A stretch of DNA of 64,000 bases from CAZUMW01 sp964621615 (GTDB taxonomy: Bacteria > Desulfobacterota > WTBG01 > CAIYCZ01 > CAIRTM01), in NCBI GenBank assembly GCA_964621615.1, contig CAZUMW010000022.1, positions 1 through 64,000 on the forward strand, written 5' to 3'. Each line of letters opens with the position of its first letter. Position 1 is the stretch's first letter. Positions 17,360 through 26,444 of the stretch are shown here, piece by piece. The notes under the pieces were generated by a model that did not search any database, was not told where the DNA came from, and worked only from the letters and a program-made list of their open reading frames with translations. The translations under genes were made by a program, and so were the position numbers.

Positions 17360-18508
17360 TTATACGCGTATAAATATTGCCCGGCAATGCAGGATCCACA
17401 AAACAGCCGTCAGCAGGGCGAGATGCGCACCGGCAAAGGCAAGAGATCCGGCAGCCGCTCCCGCCCACGGTACAAAGCCGTGCGCATAAAGCCAGCTGTA
17501 CATGCTTGTCGTTTCGCCCGTACCGCCGGCCGGCAGGTGAAGCAGCACGCGGACCAGCACTGCTGATGCCACATAGGCGCTGATGGCGTTCCTGCCGAGC
17601 ACGGTAAAGGGGTGGGCCGGCGCGCGGACCCCGCGAACCTCCACCGCTTCAAAGCACAGCGCCAGACAGAACAGGGCTGCACCTGCGGTATACAGCACAA
17701 AGGATCCTGTCCACAGCGCTTTATTCAGCGGAAGCCATACCCCCCATAACCGGCCGGCGCCGAGCAGCACCAGCCCTGCGGCGGCAAGGCGCATCGATGA
17801 CGCTGAGGTTTTTGCTTTCCCCATAAGCCATGTGCCGCAAAAAAAGCCGCAGAGTACCGTGACGGCCGCGGGCAGCGTGCTGAGCAGCCCCTCCGGATCG
17901 ACCGGGCCGCCGCGGTACATATGCTCCGGTGTCAGGACAGCTCTATCGATCCAGCCCGCGATATTTGCCTCCGGGCTAAAGCTTTGGCCGCTGATTCCCG
18001 GAGCAGACACCCCAGCCAGCAGCCCCCAGCAGGCAAGAAGCAGTGCCAAAGCTGCAGCAGCAGACCGCTGCGCCCCCAGTCCGGATACCGCTAATCCGGC
18101 AATACCGAACGCCAGCCCGATGCGCTGCAGCACGCCCGTGAGGCGCATTTCTGACAAGCTGAAGGTGCCGGTATCCAGCCAGTCAAGCAGGTGGGGAAAA
18201 AAGTTCAGCAGAAGCCCCATGCCGAACAGCAGGGCTGCGCGCCTGATGATCCGGTGCGCGGTCAGCCCGCGGCGGCGGGCAAATGCCAGAGAAACACCCG
18301 CAATAAAAAGGAAAAAGGGGAACACGAGATCCGCAGGGCGGCAGCCGTGCCACGCGGCATGCCTGAGAGCCGGATACACCGCGCTCCAGCTCCCGGGTGT
18401 GTTGACGATGATCATTGCCGCGACCGTCAGCCCCCGAAACACGTCAAGCGAATGGAGGCGCCCGGCGGTGTGCGAAGCTGTGCTTTCTGTTGTATCAGGA
18501 GTGCTCAT
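17360..18508 (-). CDS. HGSNAT-like membrane acyltransferase (COG4299, DUF5009)
   Basis: A 382-residue integral membrane protein with about ten hydrophobic segments. The N-terminus has the hallmark LHSLDVFRGLTVAAMIIVN followed by HAAWHGCRPADLVFPFFLF, the region that in human heparan-alpha-glucosaminide N-acetyltransferase holds the catalytic histidine. Bacterial relatives are thought to acetylate sugars, using cytoplasmic acetyl-CoA, on the outer face of the membrane; the acceptor is unknown here. The stop lies only 28 bases from the convergent murJ stop. The gene is very GC-rich and Ala/Pro-rich. Confidence 0.8.
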   Translation of the reverse strand: MSTPDTTESTASHTAGRLHSLDVFRGLTVAAMIIVNTPGSWSAVYPALRHAAWHGCRPADLVFPFFLFIAGVSLAFARRRGLTAHRIIRRAALLFGMGLLLNFFPHLLDWLDTGTFSLSEMRLTGVLQRIGLAFGIAGLAVSGLGAQRSAAAALALLLACWGLLAGVSAPGISGQSFSPEANIAGWIDRAVLTPEHMYRGGPVDPEGLLSTLPAAVTVLCGFFCGTWLMGKAKTSASSMRLAAAGLVLLGAGRLWGVWLPLNKALWTGSFVLYTAGAALFCLALCFEAVEVRGVRAPAHPFTVLGRNAISAYVASAVLVRVLLHLPAGGTGETTSMYSWLYAHGFVPWAGAAAGSLAFAGAHLALLTAVLWILHCRAIFIRV

Positions 18509-18829
18509 GGACGTTTTATAGCATCGGCGCGCAATTGTGTTAACGTAACATGTGAACTTCAGGATTGCTTCTCAATTACCGGATTGACCGGACTGACGCC
18601 GGGAAGTGAGCTGAAATCAAAACCCGCAGCCCGAAACAATCTCAACGTCGATATGCAGTACACCCAAGCAGGCTATGGTCGAACTCTGAAAATATTGAGG
18701 AAAACCCCCCGGGATTATGCCTATTGACATGTAATAGTATACATTCTATATAGTATCATAATAAAAAAATAATACGTGCATTGAAAATTGGATTTTTACA
18801 ATAAATTACATTTTGTAAAAGGGGGTATT
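18509..18829. other. Divergent intergenic region
   Basis: This 321-base spacer separates the acyltransferase gene and the divergent SBBP-repeat gene. The first 200 bases show nothing convincing. The last 110 are AT-rich and contain a near-consensus promoter (18724-18752) and the ribosome binding site of the SBBP gene. Confidence 0.6.
18724..18752 (+). promoter_or_regulatory. Near-consensus sigma70 promoter for the SBBP-repeat gene
   Basis: TTGACA (18724-18729), exactly 17 bases, then TATATA (18747-18752), with TATAGT overlapping at 18749. The start codon lies about 70 bases downstream. Confidence 0.65.
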
Positions 18830-20767
18830 ATGAGGGGGTATCGATATCGCTGTTTAGCTGCCACACTGTGTGTGCTCGGTATTTTGACTGCGGCATCAGC
18901 CCGGGCCGGCGACAATGAAACAAGCCTTCTGGCGTCAACGTTTCTCGGCGGCGGGCTTGATTCAGAGAAGATTTATTCGATGGCTGTTGACAGCGCCGGC
19001 AATGTGTATGTTGCCGGCTACACAAAGTCGACTGATTTTCCTGCCACAGCCGGCGCCTACTGCACGAGCTGCAGCGGCTATGATGCGTTTATCGCAAAGT
19101 TTGACAGCGATCTGAAAACGCTGCTTGCGGCAACGCTGTACGGGGGTGAGGATGGCTATGAAGAGGCGCGCTCGATCGTCATCGGCCCGCAGGGCTCGAT
19201 TTATATCGCGGGAATCACCGGCTCCGATGATCTGCCGACAACCCCGACTGCTTTTCAGCCTGAGCATCGGGTGGGCCGCGTGGGCACCGATGCTTTTGTG
19301 GCCCGCTTTGACGCCGGTCTGACTACCCTGCAGGCTGCAACATATTTAAGCGGCAGCGACGGCGGCGCCGAGGACGAGGCCTATGCCGTTGCTTTGAGCA
19401 CAGCAGGCTCCGTCTATGTAACGGGGTGGACAGACTCTCCCAATTTTCCGGTAACCGCCGGGTCATACGATGCTGAGCACGGTGCAGACCCCGACGCAAT
19501 CAATCCGGGCGGAAAGATTTTTATCGCGCGGCTCGATGCTGATTTGACCGCCCTGCAGGCCGGCACCTTTCTGGGAACGATCGACGGCTCCGAAAGCGCC
19601 TATGCACTTGCAGCTGATGACAGCCAAAACGTCTACGTTGCCGGATCGACCGGCGCAGACGGGTTTCCCGTTACGGGGGGTGCCTATGACACTACACCGA
19701 ACGGCGGCAGCGATGTATTTGTCGCCCGGTTCAATGCCTCACTTTCTTCGCTTTCCGCCTGTACCCTTCTCGGCGGGTCGGAGTCAGATACCCTGGGCTA
19801 TGACACGCCGCAGCAGACAGACAAGTCGATTCTGCTGGATGCAGACGGCAATGTGTATATCACCGGAACCACCTATTCGCTTGATTTTCCGGTCACCGCC
19901 GGCGCGTTCAGCACCTCACGGGAGTACGCGGGCACTTTTGTGTCAAAACTCGATTCCGGCCTGACCGAGCTTCGGGCATCGACCTATCTGTGCAACGGCG
20001 TGTCCCGCTCCATTGCCCTGGACTCCGAAGGCAATATCTATGTTGCGGGCGACTCCGAGTACGGCTGCCCGGTTCCCGTTGACGCCTATCAGACCGAGGA
20101 GGACCAGTGGGGCGGCCTGTACATTATCCGGCTTGACGGGGCGCTCGAGAAGATGCTCGCCGCAACCTTTTTCGGGGGCAGCGAGCGCGAGTCCGCTTTA
20201 TCCATCGCCGTGGATGCCCAGGACAATCTCTATGTAGCCGGCTCGACAAGCTCCCCTGATTTCCCGGTTACCCCGGAAGCCTACGACAGCTCTTTTAACA
20301 GCACTGCAGACGCAACAGACGGATTTGTGATTCATTTCGAAAAAGAGCTTGCCGGGGAACAAAGCGGTCCCGGCGGCAGTGATGCCTGCCCTATTGAAAC
20401 AGCGCTCGCTGATCTGCAGCTTCTGAGCACATTGCGGGATATTCGCGACAAGGCCCTTGCGAAATCAGCACAGCAGGCTGTCTCCGGCTATTACCGTCAT
20501 GCCCCGGAGCTGTCATCGATACTCGCTGCCAGGCCGGGGCTTTCCGCACGCCTTCGCCGGCTTATGCTGAACCACCGGCAGCAGCTGGCATCCTATGCCA
20601 TGCACGGGCGGGCCTCTGTTTCTGCTGAAACGTGCGCGGAGGCCGCCGCATTTCTGCGCGAGTGCACGGCCGCGGCGTCGCCGGGCCTTTCCCGGGTGCT
20701 GAGCCGCTGGGCGGAGCAGATTGCCGACCGGGCGTTTCTGCGGTCGGCAGGCATTATCGTACAATGA
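18830..20767 (+). CDS. Exported SBBP beta-propeller repeat protein with CFI-box-like C-terminus
   Basis: A protein of about 645 residues. The ATG at 18830 has a strong AAAAGGGGG site and starts a signal peptide (CLAATLCVLGILTAASARA). Residues about 25-520 consist of roughly nine SBBP-type units of 45-60 residues with the recurrent phrases GNVYVAGYT, DFPVTAGAY, DAFVARFD and LQAATYLGG, expected to fold as a surface or extracellular propeller. The last 120 residues are helical and begin CPIETALADLQLLSTLRDIRD, then SGYYRHAPELSSILAARPGL. This matches the layout of the CFI-box C-terminal domain found on many secreted deltaproteobacterial proteins, with CPIET in place of CFIAT. Function is unknown, probably adhesion or binding. 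Confidence 0.85.
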   Translation: MRGYRYRCLAATLCVLGILTAASARAGDNETSLLASTFLGGGLDSEKIYSMAVDSAGNVYVAGYTKSTDFPATAGAYCTSCSGYDAFIAKFDSDLKTLLAATLYGGEDGYEEARSIVIGPQGSIYIAGITGSDDLPTTPTAFQPEHRVGRVGTDAFVARFDAGLTTLQAATYLSGSDGGAEDEAYAVALSTAGSVYVTGWTDSPNFPVTAGSYDAEHGADPDAINPGGKIFIARLDADLTALQAGTFLGTIDGSESAYALAADDSQNVYVAGSTGADGFPVTGGAYDTTPNGGSDVFVARFNASLSSLSACTLLGGSESDTLGYDTPQQTDKSILLDADGNVYITGTTYSLDFPVTAGAFSTSREYAGTFVSKLDSGLTELRASTYLCNGVSRSIALDSEGNIYVAGDSEYGCPVPVDAYQTEEDQWGGLYIIRLDGALEKMLAATFFGGSERESALSIAVDAQDNLYVAGSTSSPDFPVTPEAYDSSFNSTADATDGFVIHFEKELAGEQSGPGGSDACPIETALADLQLLSTLRDIRDKALAKSAQQAVSGYYRHAPELSSILAARPGLSARLRRLMLNHRQQLASYAMHGRASVSAETCAEAAAFLRECTAAASPGLSRVLSRWAEQIADRAFLRSAGIIVQ

Positions 20768-20924
20768 AGGCGCACATACATATATGTTGCTTTTTCCGCC
20801 CGGTTAGGCTATGACCTACTATTAGGCGCACCGCATATTCCTGCCCGATATTATTTTTTTGTTAACACTGTAGACTGTATCCGGCTGCAGCATTCTGCGA
20901 GCTACAACAGGAGAGAAAACGACC

Positions 20925-21266
20925 ATGGAAAACAATATGAACTTCACCGTCTCGATCGGGTTTGAAAAAGCACATCTGCCCCCCTTTCAGGACATTCTCG
21001 TGCTGGGACGAAAGTGTCCCGTCGGCATGAGCGGCATTACCAAATCGCTTGACTTTCTCCTGCCCGACGGCTTTGAGGTGTTTGAGACCGACAGCGACGA
21101 TGTGGAGGCGCTTGTTGTTAACAAGTCCATACTGAAGCGGATGCCGTTTGAGAAGATTGTCAAAATACTCGAGGAGCGCGTGTTTCCCTTTATGTGTGAC
21201 ACCGAGATGATAAAAGTCGACTTCAGCGTCAAGGTGTCATATGAAAATCTGCCGGTTGAAAATTAA
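20925..21266 (+). CDS. Small protein of unknown function, partner of the CBS kinase
   Basis: A 113-residue soluble protein with no recognised domain. It has a mixed alpha/beta pattern (FTVSIGFEKAHLPPFQDILV, DFLLPDGFEVFETD) and a single Cys in each of two short motifs (GRKCPVG, FPFMCDTE). The ATG follows AGGAGAG. It ends 11 bases before the CBS-PAS hybrid kinase, which lacks its own clear ribosome binding site, so the kinase is probably translated by coupling to this gene. That arrangement suggests the small protein works with the kinase, perhaps as a sensor or modulator; this is inference. Confidence 0.75.
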   Translation: MENNMNFTVSIGFEKAHLPPFQDILVLGRKCPVGMSGITKSLDFLLPDGFEVFETDSDDVEALVVNKSILKRMPFEKIVKILEERVFPFMCDTEMIKVDFSVKVSYENLPVEN

Positions 21267-21277
21267 TATTCACCTCA

Positions 21278-23215
21278 ATGAAAATTTCCTTTTTAACCTC
21301 CACCGCCTACGAGGTCATCAGCCCCTATGAGGGGATTGTGGCTGTTGAGGACCGGCTGCGAACAGGCCGGTTTTTTGTTGTCAAGGAAAACGATGCCTTC
21401 CGCGGCGTTCTGACCGCCGCCGACGTCACCCGCACGTCACACCGCCTTATTGCCGACTGCCTGAAGAAGAAGCCGGTTATTCTTGCCGACCAGGACATTG
21501 AATCGGTGCTGGACGTTATGCGCACAACCGGCTACAGCGTTCTGCCTGTTTTTACCGAAACCGATTTTATCGGGGTCTGCATCCAGGAGGAGATTACCGC
21601 CTGGCTCGCCGACCACCGGCGTCAGCTCGAGCGGGAAATAAAAAAGCACACGGCATCGCTTACCGCGGCGAACCGGGAGCTGAAAAAGCAGATACGGCAG
21701 CGGGAAAGGGCCGAAAAGGAGCGGCTGCTGCTTGCCACCGCTATAGAGCAGGCGCAGGAGGCGGTTATCATCACCGACACGGCGGGCATTATAGAGTATC
21801 TCAACCCGGCATTTTCGCGCATGACCGGCTACAGCGCTAAAGAGGCTCTGGGCAAACATATCCGCATGCTGAAAAGCGACGCTCACGACCGCGAATTTTA
21901 TGATGCCCTGTGGGAGGCGCTGTCGGAGGGGCACGTGTGGACAGGGCGATTCATCAACAAAAAAAAGGATGGAACCCTGTATGATGATGAAACCGCCATT
22001 TCACCGGTGAGGGGCAGCGGCGGCAGCATAACGCATTATGTGGCGGTAAAGCGTGATGTCTCCCTGCAGGTTAAAACAGAGAAACACCTGCGCCACACAC
22101 AGAAAATGGAGTCGATCGGCACCCTTGCCGGCGGCATTGCGCACGATTTCAACAATATTCTGGGCGGGGTTATCGGCTATGCAGAGCTTGCGCGGGGAGA
22201 GGTTGCCGGCAGAGAGCCGGCAGCCGGCTATCTGGACCAGGTGCTGCGTGCGGGAAGCAGGGCGCGCGAGCTTGTCAGACAGATCCTTGCATTCAGCTAC
22301 AAGGGGCCGGAGCAGAAAAGCCCCCTTAATATGAGCCTTGTTGTGCGGGAGTCATGTAAATTTATCCGCTCGGTGCTTCCTGCAACCGTGGGCATGACAA
22401 CAGACATAGACACGGACGGATACATTGTCGGCGATGCGGTGCAGATACAGCAGCTTCTGATGAACCTGTGCATCAACGCCGCACAGGCAATGAACGGCAG
22501 CAGCGGAACGATTTCCGTTCGCCTGTATGAAGAGTATATGAGCGATGACAGCATTCTTCCCGAGCTGAAGCCGGGACGATATATCGTGCTGCGCGTCAGC
22601 GATACCGGCTGCGGGATAGAGCCGGAGCTGCTCGATGCCATATTTGATCCGTTTTTTACCACAAAGCCGCGGGGCGAGGGCACCGGCATGGGGCTTGCGC
22701 TGGTCTACAGCATTGCAAAGAATCATCAGGGGGCGGTTCAGGTTCAAAGCGCCCGCTGCGAGGGTGCGACGTTTACGGTTTATTTCCCTGCGGTATACCG
22801 GCAGGCGGCAGAGCAGGCAGGGCTCGTTGAGGAGGTTCCCGCCGGCAGCGAAGCAGTTCTTTTTGTTGACGATGAGGAAATGCTGAGCGATCTGGGGCCG
22901 AAGATGCTCGAGTCGCTGGGATACCGGGTGACGGCAAAAAAAAGCAGCAGCGAGGCGCTTGAAGAATTCAGGAAAAACCCCCGGCGCTTTGACCTTGTCA
23001 TAACCGACCAGTCAATGCCGGGAAAAACCGGCTTTGAGATAGCACAGGAAATGCTGCTGATCCGGCCTGACCTGCCCGTTATCCTGTGTACAGGATTCAG
23101 CCAGAGCGTTCCGGAGGAAACGGCAAGGGCCCGCGGCATACGCCAGTATCTGCTCAAGCCTTACGGCAGAAAGCAGCTCGCGGAAACCGTGCGCCGGGCT
23201 CTTGACGGCGCGTGA
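21278..23215 (+). CDS. CBS-PAS hybrid histidine kinase
   Basis: A soluble 645-residue kinase. Order: a CBS pair (about 1-115; YEVISPYEGIVAVEDRL, then VLDVMRTTGYSVLPVF), a coiled coil, a PAS domain (about 145-270, IIEYLNPAFSRMTGYSAKE), a HisKA of the HDFNN type with H289 in GGIAHDFNNILGG, HATPase_c (LLMNLCINAAQAM, DTGCGI, GTGMGLALVYSI), and a C-terminal receiver with phospho-Asp D577 (VITDQSMPGKTG). CBS pairs usually bind adenine nucleotides, so the kinase may read energy charge as well as the PAS ligand. It has no membrane segment. No separate response regulator lies next to it. Confidence 0.9.
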   Translation: MKISFLTSTAYEVISPYEGIVAVEDRLRTGRFFVVKENDAFRGVLTAADVTRTSHRLIADCLKKKPVILADQDIESVLDVMRTTGYSVLPVFTETDFIGVCIQEEITAWLADHRRQLEREIKKHTASLTAANRELKKQIRQRERAEKERLLLATAIEQAQEAVIITDTAGIIEYLNPAFSRMTGYSAKEALGKHIRMLKSDAHDREFYDALWEALSEGHVWTGRFINKKKDGTLYDDETAISPVRGSGGSITHYVAVKRDVSLQVKTEKHLRHTQKMESIGTLAGGIAHDFNNILGGVIGYAELARGEVAGREPAAGYLDQVLRAGSRARELVRQILAFSYKGPEQKSPLNMSLVVRESCKFIRSVLPATVGMTTDIDTDGYIVGDAVQIQQLLMNLCINAAQAMNGSSGTISVRLYEEYMSDDSILPELKPGRYIVLRVSDTGCGIEPELLDAIFDPFFTTKPRGEGTGMGLALVYSIAKNHQGAVQVQSARCEGATFTVYFPAVYRQAAEQAGLVEEVPAGSEAVLFVDDEEMLSDLGPKMLESLGYRVTAKKSSSEALEEFRKNPRRFDLVITDQSMPGKTGFEIAQEMLLIRPDLPVILCTGFSQSVPEETARARGIRQYLLKPYGRKQLAETVRRALDGA

Positions 23216-23276
23216 TGTTCCGCCCGGAGGAAAATCAAACATTTTTTAATTGGGTTGGTCTCTTTTCAACTTTAGC

Positions 23277-24263
23277 CTACGCCCAGGAGTCCTTCTTGGT
23301 AAAATCAGGCACAAGGGACTCGTCGAGGCAGCCGCAGTCCTGAACCCACCCGTTTTCAAACCCCATCTCATACATGAGCGCAACCGCGCGCCCGTATTCG
23401 TCTTGTGCCGTGCGGCGTGACAGCTCGGGAAACAAAGCAGCGCTGCAGCAGGGGATGTACTGTCCCATAAGGCTGAGAGCAACATACGGGCCGAAGTGCT
23501 TTTTTATTCGATGAAGCACGCGCCGGGTGCGGGCGCTGTCTTCGGGAAGTACCAGATGCCGGATAATGAGCCCCCTGCGGGCGATTCCCTCATCGTCAAC
23601 GGTCAGCGGGCCGGTCTGCCGGAACATCTCCTGTACCGCGTTAAAGCTGATATCGCAATAGCGCCGGGCCCCGGAATATGCTTCCCCCGGTTCGTCCGCC
23701 CCGTATTTGATGTCCGGAAGGTACACATCGACAATGCCGTCAAGCAGGCGCAGCACCTCCGGGCTTTCATAGCCGTTTGAATTGTACACAAGCGGCAGCC
23801 GCAGCCCGCTGCCTGCGGCAATGCACAGCGCGTCCACGATCATCGGTATATAATGGGACCCTGACACCAGCGCGATGTTGTGGCAGCCCTGCTGCTGCAG
23901 GTCGAGCATCCGGGATGCGAGCTCGTAAACGCTCAGATCATCGCCAAGGGCGTCGCGGCTGATCTGATAGTTCTGGCAGTAGCAGCAGCGCAGGTTGCAA
24001 TGCGAAAAAAATATCGTTCCCGCCCCGCGCGTGCCCGAGAGTACCGGCTCTTCGCCAAAATGGGGTACCGAGCGGGCCACCCGCACGGCTGCTGCTGCTC
24101 CGCAGCGGCCGGTCTGCCCTCCGGCCCTGTCGGCTTTGCAGCGCCACGGGCACAGGCTGCACGGCGACAGCAGCCCGTAGAGCTTTCGGGCGCGGCGATG
24201 AAGCTCGCCGCTTCTGTACAGGTCAATATAGCAGGGAGTCACCGGCACGGGCTGACTGTCCAT
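23277..24263 (-). CDS. Radical SAM protein, PflA-like (COG1313)
   Basis: A 328-residue protein of the putative pyruvate formate-lyase-activating family. The radical SAM cluster motif is C89-x3-C93-x2-C96 within FFSHCNLRCCYCQNYQ. A second cysteine set, C35, C38, C42 and C54 (LLSPCSLCPWRC, GRCG), near the N-terminus is typical of COG1313 and may hold an extra cluster. It reductively cleaves S-adenosylmethionine to form a radical on an unknown target; no glycyl radical enzyme is encoded here. The C-terminal CGCLDE may bind metal too. The ATG lies just inside the promoter region shared with the divergent etf operon. Confidence 0.85.
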   Translation of the reverse strand: MDSQPVPVTPCYIDLYRSGELHRRARKLYGLLSPCSLCPWRCKADRAGGQTGRCGAAAAVRVARSVPHFGEEPVLSGTRGAGTIFFSHCNLRCCYCQNYQISRDALGDDLSVYELASRMLDLQQQGCHNIALVSGSHYIPMIVDALCIAAGSGLRLPLVYNSNGYESPEVLRLLDGIVDVYLPDIKYGADEPGEAYSGARRYCDISFNAVQEMFRQTGPLTVDDEGIARRGLIIRHLVLPEDSARTRRVLHRIKKHFGPYVALSLMGQYIPCCSAALFPELSRRTAQDEYGRAVALMYEMGFENGWVQDCGCLDESLVPDFTKKDSWA

Positions 24264-24271
24264 GATAATCC

Positions 24272-24301
24272 TTGACTTGAAAGTGAATACTCTGTTATAA
24301 A
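24272..24301 (+). promoter_or_regulatory. Candidate promoter of the etfBA operon
   Basis: TTGACT (24272-24277), 18 bases, then TATAAA (24296-24301). The predicted leader to etfB is about 160 bases long and contains a palindrome at 24354-24369. Confidence 0.5.
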
Positions 24302-24353
24302 CGGTTCATTTAATAAGGACAGTTCCAAAAAAAAATCCATCTGCTGCGTTGCG

Positions 24354-24369
24354 TCCCGCTGCAGCGGGA
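24354..24369. promoter_or_regulatory. 16 bp palindrome in the etf leader
   Basis: TCCCGCTGCAGCGGGA is a perfect dyad, about 97 bases upstream of the etfB start and downstream of the candidate promoter. It could be a repressor operator or a hairpin in the mRNA. One 16 bp palindrome is expected by chance in a window this size, so the position is the only argument. Confidence 0.3.
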
Positions 24370-24465
24370 TCATGACGACGCACACAATACAGTATAGCTG
24401 CAGATAGCTGCTATTTACAGCAGAAAATTCCCGGCAACAGGCGTAATCAGGAAATCAGGAACTCT

Positions 24466-25326
24466 ATGGGATATACTATAGCTGTACTTATCAAGCAGGT
24501 GCCTGACACAACCGCCGTGACCTCCCGTGCCATGAAGCCTGACGGCACGCTTAACAGGTCTGCGCTTCCCGCTGTCTGCAACCCTGAAGATATATACGCG
24601 CTTGAAATGGCGCTGCAGATACGCGAAAGCCGCGGCGGAAGCATCTGCGCGGCCACGATGGGCCCGCCGCAGGCGGCAGAGGTGTTGAGAGAGGCGCTGT
24701 ACCGCGGAGCCGACCGCGCTGTTTTGTTAACGGACCGCTGTTTTGCCGCTTCAGACACGCTGGCCACGTCGCTTGTGCTCAGCTGTGCGCTGCGCCGGCT
24801 CGGCCCGTTTGATATCGTGCTGTGCGGCCGCCAGGCAATCGACGGCAATACCGCGCAGGTCGGACCGCAGATCGCCGAGAAGCTGGGTATTAATCAGCTT
24901 ACCTATGTCGACGGCATAGAGGATATTTCGGGCGGACACCTTACGGCCTGGTGCGAATATGAGCTGGGCCGACAGTGCGTGCGCGCTCCGCTTCCTGTTT
25001 TGCTGACGGTGACCGACAGCGCCCCGTTGCCGCGGCCGCCGTCGGCAAAAAACATCATGCGCTACAAGCATGCACGTGCACCGGGTGAGGTGAGCCGCGA
25101 TCCGGCACGGCCGGATGCGCCGGCTGCGCATGCGGCAATCGAGCAGCTCGGGGCGGAAGACCTGGGCATAGCCCCCGAAACATGCGGGCTTGCGGGGTCG
25201 CCCACGCGGGTAAAAAAAATTGAGCATGTTGTGCTGAAAAGCACGCAGCACAAAACAGTGCCGCCAACTGAGCAGGGGTTTCAGGAACTGTTCCGGGAGC
25301 TGATTGCCGATTATACATTTGAGTAG
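24466..25326 (+). CDS. etfB: Electron transfer flavoprotein beta subunit
   Basis: A 286-residue EtfB. The N-terminus IAVLIKQVPDTTAV and the core VLCGRQAIDGNTAQVGPQIAEKLG are family signatures, the latter forming the nucleotide-binding region; LTVTDSAPLPRPPSAKNIMRY matches the C-terminal half. With EtfA it carries electrons from acyl-CoA dehydrogenases to the respiratory chain or, in some anaerobes, bifurcates. The ATG follows AGGAA. It is the first gene of an etfB-etfA-dehydrogenase operon. The length is slightly above the common 250-260. Confidence 0.93.
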   Translation: MGYTIAVLIKQVPDTTAVTSRAMKPDGTLNRSALPAVCNPEDIYALEMALQIRESRGGSICAATMGPPQAAEVLREALYRGADRAVLLTDRCFAASDTLATSLVLSCALRRLGPFDIVLCGRQAIDGNTAQVGPQIAEKLGINQLTYVDGIEDISGGHLTAWCEYELGRQCVRAPLPVLLTVTDSAPLPRPPSAKNIMRYKHARAPGEVSRDPARPDAPAAHAAIEQLGAEDLGIAPETCGLAGSPTRVKKIEHVVLKSTQHKTVPPTEQGFQELFRELIADYTFE

Positions 25327-25419
25327 GCACAGCACAAATAAGGTTAATGGACCCGCCGCTGGTTCTGAGTGGTTGAAACTGAATTTGCTTTTATCAACGT
25401 TCATTATTAAATAAATACC

Positions 25420-26442
25420 ATGAGCTCTAACGGCGAAGTTCTAGTTTATATACAGCATCACAGCGCGCAGCCGGCAGAGGCGTCCCTTGAGGTGCTCGGC
25501 AAGGGGCGCGAGCTTGCAGATATGCTGGGCGTGCCGCTGGCGGGCGCTGTTGCCGGCCGGAGCGCCGGGCCCGTTGCTGCGCCGGTTGCCGCATCAGGTG
25601 CCGACCGGGTCTATCTTCTTGATTCCCCGGTGCTTGATATCTATCGGTCCGCTTCGTATTGTACGGCGCTCTGCTCCCTGATTACGCAGGCGGACCCGGC
25701 AGTGTTTCTTCTTGCCGCAACCCCGCAGGGCCGCGATCTTGCTCCCAGGATTGCATCCCGCTGCGGCGCGGGCCTGACTGCCGACTGTACGGATTTGAAA
25801 ATCGGCCCGTACACCGACCCCAAAACAAAAAAGCGATACCGCAATGTTTTGTATCAGATACGCCCGGCCTGGGGAGGCAATGTTATCGCAACCATTGTCA
25901 GCCCCGAGACGCGTCCCCAGATGGCAACCATCCGTGAGGGAATCATGAAGCTGCCGCAGCAGGACCCCTCGCGCCGTGCCGAAATACAGACCATAGCGCC
26001 AGACATACCTGACAGCGACCTGCAGACGGAAATTATCCGGCAGGAGCTGCGCGAGCGTACCGTTGACCTGAAAAAAGCCCACGTTATCGTGGCCGGCGGA
26101 GCCGGCATGGGGACAAAAGATAACTTTCAGCTGCTTCGCGGGCTGGCCGACGCTCTTGGGGGCGAAGTCGGCGCAACGCGTGCGGCTGTGGATGCAGGGT
26201 TCATTGACCATGATCACCAGATCGGCCAGACCGGCGTATCCGTCCGGCCCAAGCTGTATATCGCCTGCGGTATCTCCGGTGCGGTTCAGCATCTTGCCGG
26301 CATGGAGGAATCCGGAAAAATTGTTGCCGTTAACACCGACCCTGAGGCCCCCATTTTCAAAATAGCTCACTACGGTATTGTCGGGGATGCGCGCGAGGTG
26401 ATTCCAAGGATGATTGCTACATATAAACAGTTGAGTCACTGA
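25420..26442 (+). CDS. etfA: Electron transfer flavoprotein alpha subunit
   Basis: A 340-residue EtfA. The C-terminal FAD-binding domain is complete: VIVAGGAGMGTKDNFQLL, IGQTGVSVRPKLYIACGISGA, and IVAVNTDPEAPIFKIAHYG. The N-terminal domain pairs with EtfB. No extra N-terminal ferredoxin domain is present, so this is the short form. The start is an ATG 93 bases after etfB, and the ribosome binding site is weak. The stop is two bases from the next start, so it is co-translated with the dehydrogenase. Confidence 0.93.
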   Translation: MSSNGEVLVYIQHHSAQPAEASLEVLGKGRELADMLGVPLAGAVAGRSAGPVAAPVAASGADRVYLLDSPVLDIYRSASYCTALCSLITQADPAVFLLAATPQGRDLAPRIASRCGAGLTADCTDLKIGPYTDPKTKKRYRNVLYQIRPAWGGNVIATIVSPETRPQMATIREGIMKLPQQDPSRRAEIQTIAPDIPDSDLQTEIIRQELRERTVDLKKAHVIVAGGAGMGTKDNFQLLRGLADALGGEVGATRAAVDAGFIDHDHQIGQTGVSVRPKLYIACGISGAVQHLAGMEESGKIVAVNTDPEAPIFKIAHYGIVGDAREVIPRMIATYKQLSH

Positions 26443-26444
26443 AC

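Noticed and set aside
18811..18825. The sequence ACATTTTGTAAAAGG occurs both before the SBBP gene and before the HTH gene (about 30550).
   Set aside because: A few shared 15-mers are expected by chance in a window this size, and both copies are in AT-rich leaders ending in ribosome binding sites.
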